22,507 bases of DNA from JBKHYJ01 sp046565505. GTDB lineage: Bacteria > Acidobacteriota > Blastocatellia > UBA7656. Of the stretch, positions 15,735 to 22,507 are shown piece after piece. The stretch's first letter is position 1, and every line of letters starts with the position of its first letter. The notes beneath the pieces were generated by a model. That model searched no databases and was not told the DNA's origin. It saw only the letters and a list, made by a program, of their open reading frames with translations. The position numbers and the translations under genes were made by a program. The stretch spans positions 1 through 22,507 of the forward strand of contig JBKHYJ010000027.1 of assembly GCA_046565505.1 (NCBI GenBank), read 5' to 3'.

Positions 15735-17810
15735 TCAGTCGAGGTTGGGGTGCCTCGGGTACTTGAGCCAGGGCAGTCTTATATCCCCGCGCACGAATAC
15801 CCTGTCGGAGCGTATGGACGGCTCGGCCTCGAATCCCGCGCTGCCGAACCCCACGACGATGTCTTCCTGTTGATCGCCGTCGCCGCTGCACCCTATGCCG
15901 CCGACCAGCTTGCCGTTCTTGTAGAGCGGCACACTCGCCTGACGGACTTGTATGCCGTTCTCCACGCCTCGCACGTCCGGTGTGCAGTTGCCCTGCATGA
16001 TTTTACCGGCCGTGGGGCTCGTGGGGTCCACGTACGCGACCGCAGTCGCCAGTAGCTGGGTTAAGACCAGGTCCAGTTGCAGGCCGGTGTTAAAAGCGCT
16101 GTTATCTTCAATCGGGTTGGAGAAGGGCCCGTTCTTCGTCTCGTCTATGCCATCCGGCAGGAATGGGCGGCTCAGGAAAATAAGCCCGCGGCCGCTGATC
16201 GCGACCGAGCCGTCAAGGTTAAGTCCTTCGCCGGCCGCCGCCGACACATACTTGGCGAATGGCCTGTTCGGCAAAAACATCCCCCCGGAGGCCGAGCGCA
16301 GTATGGCGCCCGCCTGGGAACTGCTGACGAAGGCCGCGGAGCGCGCCTTCTGCACTGCGATGTCAAAGCTCGATATGGGCGCGTCGGTCGTGCTGACGGC
16401 CCCGAGCACGACGCCGTTTTGATCGACGACGCCGACGCTCACCTCGATGTGGCTACCCACAGGTTGGTGTATCACGGCGCGGGTGATGAGGGCTTGCCTG
16501 ACCGCCTGGACGAGAATCCTCTCCACGTCGCCCGCCGTCAGGCCGCCGGCCGTCGGGCTGCCCTTGATCGGTATGTCCACCTTCATCCTGACTTGAATGC
16601 CATTGCCTATGGTGACGATCTTGAATTTAGACGGGGGCGTGTCCCTTATCACAAAAGGCTCGACGATGTCGCCATTAAGGCTGCCGAACGATTTCGCCTG
16701 GAGCGAAGCCGGGACTTGCTGGTTAGCGTAGGGGAGCCTCAACCCGCCGGGGAATAACGTGTCAACTATCTGAGGGGAAGGCTCGAACCCTTTCCCGCCC
16801 GCCAGGGCTATCAACTCTTCGACGGGCTTGTCCTGTCTCTCTTCCCTGCGGTTCGCGAGCCCGTATTTCCCGTCGCCTTCGACCCCGACCCCGCCGACCG
16901 GCTGGCCGTTCTTATAAAGCGGGATGCCGCCGGGGTCCGCCGCCAGCCCCAGGGGCAGCGACGGGTTTACGTCGCTGCAAAGAAGCTGCGAGAACTGCAC
17001 GCCGAACAGCGGCCCGCTCGGGGCGCCCTTGATCCCGGGCGGTATGTGTTCTTGAAGCAAGAAATTCGCTATGCGAGGGGTGAACGCGCCGCCCGCCGTG
17101 CTCAGCACGCTGGCCGTCCCGGCTTTCGATATGGCGGCAAGGACCGCGCCGTCTACCCTGTCTACGGTCGAGGGCGACACGCGCAGCCCTTCGAGCCCGC
17201 AATCGAAAGGCGGCCTGAAATTCCCCCGCTCCGCGCAAGCGGTCCCGATCCCTATCGTGATGTCGTCGCGCGCGCCCCTCATCTTGAAGACGCCGAGCAC
17301 GTTGCCTTCTTTATCGGTCACCGCGATGGTCACTTTCAGTCCGCTCGCCTCGGCCTGCGTGGCCGCCTGCGCTATGACCGTCCTCACGTCGTCCGCCGTC
17401 AGCTTGCCGGGGTCGGCGGCGAGGGCAACGCTCAGGTGGATGAGGCCCGAAGAACTGCCGTCGGGATTCGTGACCACCACGTCGATGCCGCCCGCGATGT
17501 CTGCCGGGTTTATGTTGCTGATGTAGATCTTTTTCGTCCCCTTGACCTTGACGCTGGCGCCTGTGAGAGGGCCCGCCTGGGTGCTGACAGACACGGCCGC
17601 CTGGCGGCTGAAATTCTGCCCCTTGATTATCACCCTCCCGGAGCTTTCATCGTAAACGGCCGACTGTGCGTTGATGAAAGGCGCGCCGCCGGATTGAGCC
17701 ATCCAGGCGAGCGAGCTACCGCTCGAACAGAGCATCATGACCGCCATGAGAACGCCGGCGATTCTAATCATTCTCGCATTACGTTTGAGTATTGGAATGT
17801 GTCCTATCAT
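15735..17810 (-). CDS. Exported protein with IPT/TIG domain and two GlcG/HbpS-like haem-binding domains
   Basis: 691 residues. A signal peptide is followed by an IPT/TIG-like domain (about 45-128 from this start; VIIKGQNFSRQAAVSV, VVTNPDGSSSG). Two GlcG/HbpS-type domains follow. The first begins LTADDVRTVIAQA and contains PLYKNGQPVGGVGVEGDG; the second begins LTAGDVERILVQAV and contains PLYKNGKLVGGIGCSGDG. The family includes the extracellular haem-binding HbpS and the GlcG accessory protein of glycolate utilisation; binding of haem here is inference. I chose ATG 17810 because GGGGAG (17817-17822) lies six bases before it; a TTG at 17837 has no such site. It has its own terminator and sits downstream of the TonB receptor gene, 246 bases apart. 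Confidence 0.85.
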   Translation of the reverse strand: MIGHIPILKRNARMIRIAGVLMAVMMLCSSGSSLAWMAQSGGAPFINAQSAVYDESSGRVIIKGQNFSRQAAVSVSTQAGPLTGASVKVKGTKKIYISNINPADIAGGIDVVVTNPDGSSSGLIHLSVALAADPGKLTADDVRTVIAQAATQAEASGLKVTIAVTDKEGNVLGVFKMRGARDDITIGIGTACAERGNFRPPFDCGLEGLRVSPSTVDRVDGAVLAAISKAGTASVLSTAGGAFTPRIANFLLQEHIPPGIKGAPSGPLFGVQFSQLLCSDVNPSLPLGLAADPGGIPLYKNGQPVGGVGVEGDGKYGLANRREERQDKPVEELIALAGGKGFEPSPQIVDTLFPGGLRLPYANQQVPASLQAKSFGSLNGDIVEPFVIRDTPPSKFKIVTIGNGIQVRMKVDIPIKGSPTAGGLTAGDVERILVQAVRQALITRAVIHQPVGSHIEVSVGVVDQNGVVLGAVSTTDAPISSFDIAVQKARSAAFVSSSQAGAILRSASGGMFLPNRPFAKYVSAAAGEGLNLDGSVAISGRGLIFLSRPFLPDGIDETKNGPFSNPIEDNSAFNTGLQLDLVLTQLLATAVAYVDPTSPTAGKIMQGNCTPDVRGVENGIQVRQASVPLYKNGKLVGGIGCSGDGDQQEDIVVGFGSAGFEAEPSIRSDRVFVRGDIRLPWLKYPRHPNLD

Positions 17811-17816
17811 TGCTAG

Positions 17817-17822
17817 CTCCCC
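17817..17822 (-). promoter_or_regulatory. Ribosome binding site fixing the GlcG/HbpS-like start
   Basis: GGGGAG on the minus strand, six bases before ATG 17810. It lies inside the frame that would be translated from the alternative TTG at 17837, so its presence favours the ATG. Confidence 0.6.
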
Positions 17823-18001
17823 TACCTTATTCGACAAAAGAAATTAATTCCAGCTTCCGCGGTTTGGCGTTACGGGTCAAAACCTGAGCCGCCTGTCGAA
17901 AACGGTCCCCTGTGTTCGATCTACGAGGGGCGCAGTATAACGAATGTCGGATCGGCCCGCAAGCGCAAACATAATTCGCGCGCCTTAAGCTTCATCGACC
18001 T

Positions 18002-18040
18002 GCGAGGGGCTTAGATTTCACCATCGCCTAAGCCCCTCGC
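18002..18040. terminator. Strong hairpin after the TonB-dependent receptor gene
   Basis: A perfect 13-bp stem (GCGAGGGGCTTAG at 18002-18014 with CTAAGCCCCTCGC at 18028-18040) with a 13-nt loop lies 16 bases past the receptor stop. There is no T-run on the minus strand, so termination may be weak, or the hairpin may protect the mRNA 3' end. Confidence 0.6.
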
Positions 18041-18055
18041 GGAACCGCCGCGCCA

Positions 18056-21000
18056 TTAGAAAGAATACTTGAGCGCGAATTGGACGGCGCGCATTGGCAC
18101 GCGCGTGTCGGTGAAAAGCTTGTTGTCTCTGCTCGCGGGCTCCGTCGTGAACCCGCCGAAGAAGAGTTGATGCACAGGTATGCCGAAATTCACCCTGTTG
18201 AAGAGGTTGAAGATTTCAGTTCGGAACTCTAGCCTGTGCCGCTCGCCGAAGCTGAAATACTTGTTTATAGCCATGTCGACCGTCGAGACGCCCGGCGCCC
18301 TGTAAGTGTTACGCGGGCTGTTGCCGGGGAGGCTTATCGTGGGCTCCACCCTGTCGGTGAGATTGCCGTCGAAATTTATGTCGCAGCAGAACAGGACCGA
18401 GTAGGGCTGGCCGGTCTGGAACGTGCCTATGCTGGCGAGCTGCCACCCGCCCCAAATCTTGCTCCGCTCAAGGATCGGGAGGTCCCAGACGAAGCTGTAA
18501 ACGAAGCGGTGACGCACGTCGAAATTAGCGTCGCCGCGTTCGGCCCGCCGGTCGAAGCTGTTCTGCGGCAGGCTGCGCGCGCCGGCCAGGTCGAATATGT
18601 CCGACACCTCGTCTATGGCATGCGACCAGGTGTAGGCCGCCGTGAATTGGAACCCCCGCGAGAACCGCTTGATGGCCTGGAGCTGCAAGGAGTGGTACGT
18701 GGAGTTGGCGTCCGATTCAATCGAGGTGAATGAGCCGAGGAACGGGAAGGGCCTCAGTTGTTCGCCCTGTATATTCGGCGGCAGGCTGATGCCCGACAGC
18801 ACGGGGAACCTCAGGTTCGGGAAGTTGCGCACGGGGTTATCGACCTGCACGTTCGACACGACGGGTATCGCGTTCGGACCGAGGTTGGGGGTCGCGAACC
18901 TCAGCAAGTGCACCCCCCTCGTACCCACGTAAGCGGCCGAGAGTAGGAAGTCTCTCCCGAGCTGGTGCTCTAAGGTCAGCCCCCAGTGCTGCGCGTAAGG
19001 CGTCTCCAGGTTTTTCGCGGGGAGGATGAAGCCGGGCCCGGAAGCGAGGTTAGTCAAAAGCGCCGCCGCGAGCTGGGTCACCACGGGGTCGCCCCCGGCG
19101 AACCTGTTTAAGCTGCCAGGCGCGACGAAGGCATTCGCCGGGTTGACGGGGATGAACGGGTGCGGCGCGAGAAAAGTGCTAGAGTCGTTGACGTTGGCAA
19201 ACTGGTTGAACCCGCCCAGGTTGATGGTCAGGAATCGCGGGAACACGTTGCGCGACTGGCTGATGACGGCGCCCAGAATCTGGTCGAAGTAGATGCCGTA
19301 CCCGCCCCGCACGGATGTCTTGCCGTTGCCGAAAGGGTCCCAGGCGAACGCCGCGTAAGGCGCGATGTTGTTCTTATCGAGGTCGTATATCTTCGTGCGC
19401 CCCGCGAGGAACTGCTCGAAGCCCGACACGGAAGGCAGGTTGCTCGCCCCGGTGAAAAGGCGCTCTAAATCCGCGAACCTCGTAACTTCAGGCGACCCGA
19501 ACGTGGACTCTATGCGGCGGTCTACTTCGGTCGGGACGGTGTTAAGCTCGTACCTCGCCCCCAGCGTCAGGGTGAGGTTTTCCCTCACGCGAATCTGGTC
19601 CGACAGGAAGAAATTGTACTGCCAGTACCTGAGCCGGATATTTGAGTCGGCGTCGCCATTGGCTATGCTCTGGAAGAACCCCGTGGCCGCGCCGGCCGCG
19701 AGGTAGTCACGGCCCGTGTAAAAACACGCCGCCTCGACGCACACGCCGCCCTTCCCTCCTATCAGTTCGGGGAGCCTCCTCCCTATGGGCAGGTCCAGGC
19801 CGAACACGTCTACAGCGCCGCTGAAGACGGCGAGCGGGCGCGAGTTCCTGTCGAGAAAGCTATTGAGATGTGAGCGGCGTATGTCGAACCCCGTAATGAG
19901 CCTGTGCTTGCGCAGGTTGAAGACCACGGTGTCGGCGTACTGGAAGAGATTATTGGTCCTCCCTTGCGGGAAGTTGAACACGTCCACGCCTACCGGGCTG
20001 TAGCCGGAGACTTCGACCTGGCCGATGGGCCCCGTCCCTGTGTTGGCGAGCCCCGCGACAGGGCCCAGGCCGCTTTCGGTATTGAACCCGCCGAGCGACA
20101 GGAAAGAAGGGTCCCCTCCGGGCAGGGTGACATTAACCAGCAGCGGGGCGTTCAACAGGAATGGCGTGTTTGGGAGCGCGCTCGATGGTAGCAGGAAAGG
20201 GTTGCGCACCTCTTCAAAAGCCAGGTTGGTCCTCCCGAATGAGAAGCGGAACTGGTTGGCGGCGCGGGATGAGAGCGCCGTGTTAAAAGAGAGCGCGAAG
20301 TTCTGCGTCCGAACCAGCGCCCTGAGCGAAGAGAAGAGCGCTTCGTTCGTGACCGGCAGTATAGTGTCGTCGTCGGTGAAGTTGTAGCGCCCCGTCAGGG
20401 AATGATCCCTGCCGAAGGCCCTGATGTTGCGGTCCAGCTTGGCCGAGAAAATACTGCCGTCGGCGCCCGCCGGGAGCACCTCCGTGTAATTGCCCGCCCC
20501 GTATGGGCCGAAAATATTGTTGGGGAATGGGAAGAGGCTCGTGAAAGCGTTGCCTGTCAACGAGGTCGGGAACGAGGTCACGCCGTTCACGGTCAGCCCG
20601 GTCGCGCCGGAGCCGAACAGCCCGCGGTCGGCTATGGTAGGGACCGCGAAATGGGCCGTCCTGCTCGCGTTCAAATCCTGGTGCTCGAAAGAAACGAAGA
20701 AGTGCGTCTTCTGGCTGACGATGGGGCCCCCGAACACCATGCCGTACTGCGCGCGGGTGAAAGGATTTTTCCCCGCCTTGAAATCGGGGACCGTTAAAGG
20801 CGCGCCATCCAAAAATACTGTCTTCCCATTAGAGATGGCCTGGGACCTGGAGTCGGCGGGCTTGGACTCAAATGGGTCGCGGGCTTTTAAGCGGCTGTCC
20901 GTGAGAAAGCCGTAGATCGTCCCGTGATACTCCGAACCGCCCGAGCGCGACACGGCGTTCACTTGAGCGCCCATGTTCCGCCCGAATTGCGGCTCTGGCA

Positions 21001-21829
21001 ACAGCGTGGAGATTTGAAACTCCTGAACGCTCTCGATCGATTGCGGCACGAGTGAAGTGAACCCCTGGCGGCGCACGCCTACGTCCTCGTCGTTGTTGTC
21101 CGAGCCGTCGATGGTGAAGTTGTTCGAGCGGCTGCGCAGGCCGTTGACGGAGAACTGTCCAGAGGTTCCGACGCCGGGCCCGATCCCTGGCCCCACGGTC
21201 GTCCCGATGTGCAAGGGTGGGGGGGCGACCCCGGGGACTAAGAAGGCGAGATTATCAAAGCTGCGCACGCCCGGCAGCGGCAGAGACAGCAGGAACCGCT
21301 CGTCGAAATTCCCGCCCCGGGTCGCGTTGGAGATGTTGACCAGAAGAGACACCTCTTCGTCCGGCGTCGCCGCGGGGGTCGTCTGCCTCTGCGGCGTGGT
21401 GACCGGGGGCGGCGTGACCGGGGGGGCCGGCGTGGGCGTCGCGCCTATTTTGCGGAGGACGATCGGCGGCGGCTGGTCGGCCCTCTCCGTGTTGGTGATG
21501 TGAATTAAGAAATTCCGTATCATGGAGTTCTGAGGATTCACGTCTGTCTCGTAGCCCTGGCGCGTGGCCGTGATTCTATACCTGCCGGCGGGCAATATCC
21601 CTACGTAATAGATGCCATCAGCGTTGGTGACGGTCGAGCGCTCAAGCCCCAGCTCCTCGTGCGTTATGGTGACGGCTGCCCCCGGCAGCGGGGCGAAAGA
21701 ACCGGCCTCAAAAACGCGCCCCTGTATGGCCCCGGTGTTCTGCGTCTGCGCCCAGGTCGGCGGGATATTGATCGACACTGTCGAAAGCATCACGAACAAA
21801 CAAAGAAGCCTCATGCCCATTCTTAACAT
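18056..21829 (-). CDS. TonB-dependent receptor with carboxypeptidase-regulatory-like domain (Oar-like)
   Basis: 1257 residues, outer membrane. A signal peptide (about 1-27, ending TWA-QTQ) precedes a carboxypeptidase-regulatory-like beta-sandwich (about 31-126; GAIQGRVFEAGS, NADGIYYVGILPAGRYRITA). A Pro/Thr-rich linker (130-156) follows, then a plug domain (about 160-300) with QFSVNGLRSRSNNFTIDGSDNND and VNAVSRSGGSEYHG. The rest is a long beta-barrel with many aromatic beta strands (FFVSFEHQD, YDLDKNNIAPYAAFAWDPFG, YTWSHAIDE, ATPNLGPNA), ending FALKYSF with the terminal Phe typical of outer-membrane barrels. Such Oar-like transporters are greatly expanded in Acidobacteriota, with substrates mostly unknown (often glycans or peptides). 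The start is fixed by AGGAGG (21835-21840) five bases before the ATG. No SusD-like partner is seen. Confidence 0.93.
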   Translation of the reverse strand: MLRMGMRLLCLFVMLSTVSINIPPTWAQTQNTGAIQGRVFEAGSFAPLPGAAVTITHEELGLERSTVTNADGIYYVGILPAGRYRITATRQGYETDVNPQNSMIRNFLIHITNTERADQPPPIVLRKIGATPTPAPPVTPPPVTTPQRQTTPAATPDEEVSLLVNISNATRGGNFDERFLLSLPLPGVRSFDNLAFLVPGVAPPPLHIGTTVGPGIGPGVGTSGQFSVNGLRSRSNNFTIDGSDNNDEDVGVRRQGFTSLVPQSIESVQEFQISTLLPEPQFGRNMGAQVNAVSRSGGSEYHGTIYGFLTDSRLKARDPFESKPADSRSQAISNGKTVFLDGAPLTVPDFKAGKNPFTRAQYGMVFGGPIVSQKTHFFVSFEHQDLNASRTAHFAVPTIADRGLFGSGATGLTVNGVTSFPTSLTGNAFTSLFPFPNNIFGPYGAGNYTEVLPAGADGSIFSAKLDRNIRAFGRDHSLTGRYNFTDDDTILPVTNEALFSSLRALVRTQNFALSFNTALSSRAANQFRFSFGRTNLAFEEVRNPFLLPSSALPNTPFLLNAPLLVNVTLPGGDPSFLSLGGFNTESGLGPVAGLANTGTGPIGQVEVSGYSPVGVDVFNFPQGRTNNLFQYADTVVFNLRKHRLITGFDIRRSHLNSFLDRNSRPLAVFSGAVDVFGLDLPIGRRLPELIGGKGGVCVEAACFYTGRDYLAAGAATGFFQSIANGDADSNIRLRYWQYNFFLSDQIRVRENLTLTLGARYELNTVPTEVDRRIESTFGSPEVTRFADLERLFTGASNLPSVSGFEQFLAGRTKIYDLDKNNIAPYAAFAWDPFGNGKTSVRGGYGIYFDQILGAVISQSRNVFPRFLTINLGGFNQFANVNDSSTFLAPHPFIPVNPANAFVAPGSLNRFAGGDPVVTQLAAALLTNLASGPGFILPAKNLETPYAQHWGLTLEHQLGRDFLLSAAYVGTRGVHLLRFATPNLGPNAIPVVSNVQVDNPVRNFPNLRFPVLSGISLPPNIQGEQLRPFPFLGSFTSIESDANSTYHSLQLQAIKRFSRGFQFTAAYTWSHAIDEVSDIFDLAGARSLPQNSFDRRAERGDANFDVRHRFVYSFVWDLPILERSKIWGGWQLASIGTFQTGQPYSVLFCCDINFDGNLTDRVEPTISLPGNSPRNTYRAPGVSTVDMAINKYFSFGERHRLEFRTEIFNLFNRVNFGIPVHQLFFGGFTTEPASRDNKLFTDTRVPMRAVQFALKYSF

Positions 21830-22507
21830 TATGTCCTCCTAGGTGCTCATACCCGCACAAGACATTGGCGTTGAAAACTATGCGGTCACCTGTGCCTCGG
21901 GTGATGATTTATGACTTGCCAGATTACTAAGACGAAAGACACTGATCAAAGAATTCAAGTGGTCCTCTGAAAGGTCGCGAGTTGAGATAGGTAGGTGTGC
22001 TCGGAAAGAATCTATCAGCCCCACATCAAATTTATGACCGACCCGCAAAGACATACCCTGTACTCTTGACATGCTGATACTTTAAATACCTGGTCTGTTC
22101 ACCGGCTTGAATGTCGCCTGCAATCATTTTTAAGTTTCGATGCGCTGAAGCCTGAGAGCATTGTAAGCCCGCACCCGACGCCATATAAAATCTCAGCCGA
22201 TTCTCAAATGGCGCAGCCGAATTCTCAACTTGCAACTGTTTATTGGCCAGGCGGGTTGAAGAATATCATGGGTGGTGTGAAGGCTGTCAATCGCACGACG
22301 CCTCTGCCTGTGCGTGGCGTGGCGAAACCAGCAAATAAATATAGGGCAGGCGGACGGTGAGCGAACTGCCCCGCTCGCGACCCGCCCCCTCCCCAAACGC
22401 TCGCCTTCAGGCGCGGGCCGCCCCCGCCCGCCCCGCCTCAACCTAACCCGGAAGAGGTCTGCCGCTTGTCGCCCTTAGCCTGCCTGACGGCCTCCGGCCT
22501 CCCCCTC
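21830..22507. other. Gene-poor region upstream of the TonB receptor, to the window edge
   Basis: Beyond the receptor ribosome site (21835-21840) I find no supported gene. Positions 21878-22340 are more AT-rich than the window. A 64-codon minus-strand ORF (21878-22072) has an ATG but no ribosome site and no family resemblance; I leave it uncalled. The last 130 bases are very GC-rich. In one minus-strand frame they read ...AVRQAKGDKRQTSSGLG and stop at 22438, which could be the C-terminus of a gene beyond the edge, but other frames are equally possible over so short a length. Confidence 0.4.

Noticed and set aside
17046..17816. 256-codon plus-strand open frame
   Set aside because: Fully antisense to the GlcG/HbpS-like gene; Arg/His/Asp-rich shadow translation with no domain.
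22032..22235. 67-codon minus-strand ORF
   Set aside because: No ribosome site or recognisable motif; overlaps another equally weak ORF in the same region.

Overview
The window looks like a chromosomal segment of a high-GC Gram-negative bacterium, most likely an Acidobacteriota member (Blastocatellia-like). This is inference from gene content: a 1257-residue Oar-type TonB-dependent receptor with an N-terminal carboxypeptidase-regulatory-like domain, tandem c-type cytochrome/copper type II monooxygenase-like proteins, large exported GlcG/HbpS-type proteins, and many exported proteins of unknown role. No rRNA, tRNA, CRISPR array or intact insertion sequence was found.

Layout. Positions 1-2419 (+) hold two tandem paralogous exported haem/copper monooxygenase-like genes; the first runs off the left edge and the second has degraded copper ligands. 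Positions 2453-6622 (-) hold a HAD hydrolase, a YkgJ-type cysteine-cluster protein and pyruvate phosphate dikinase (ppdK). Positions 6623-8280 form a visibly AT-richer island around an exported cysteine-rich protein of unknown function, flanked by two diverged copies of a 33-nt repeat. Positions 8281-10270 (-) hold a CoA-binding (YccU-like) protein and an exported thioredoxin-fold protein. An M48 metalloprotease follows at 10483-11898 (+).

Positions 11927-15390 (-) hold a zinc-ribbon membrane protein, an ABC transporter pair (permease and ATPase overlapping by 4 nt) and a membrane-anchored FKBP-type prolyl isomerase. Positions 15735-17810 (-) encode an IPT/TIG plus double GlcG/HbpS-like exported protein with a clear intrinsic terminator. 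Positions 18056-21829 (-) encode the TonB-dependent receptor. The last 680 bases hold no gene I can support well.

The common theme is cell-envelope biology: export, periplasmic folding and proteolysis (FKBP isomerase, thioredoxin-fold protein, M48 protease), membrane transport (ABC exporter, TonB receptor) and haem or copper proteins. Apart from the ABC pair I see no multi-gene operon that forces a joint pathway. Nothing here is a clear defence or mobile system. The parts most worth a second look are the cysteine-rich island (6623-8280), the degenerate copper paralog, and the repeat-derived signal peptide of that paralog.
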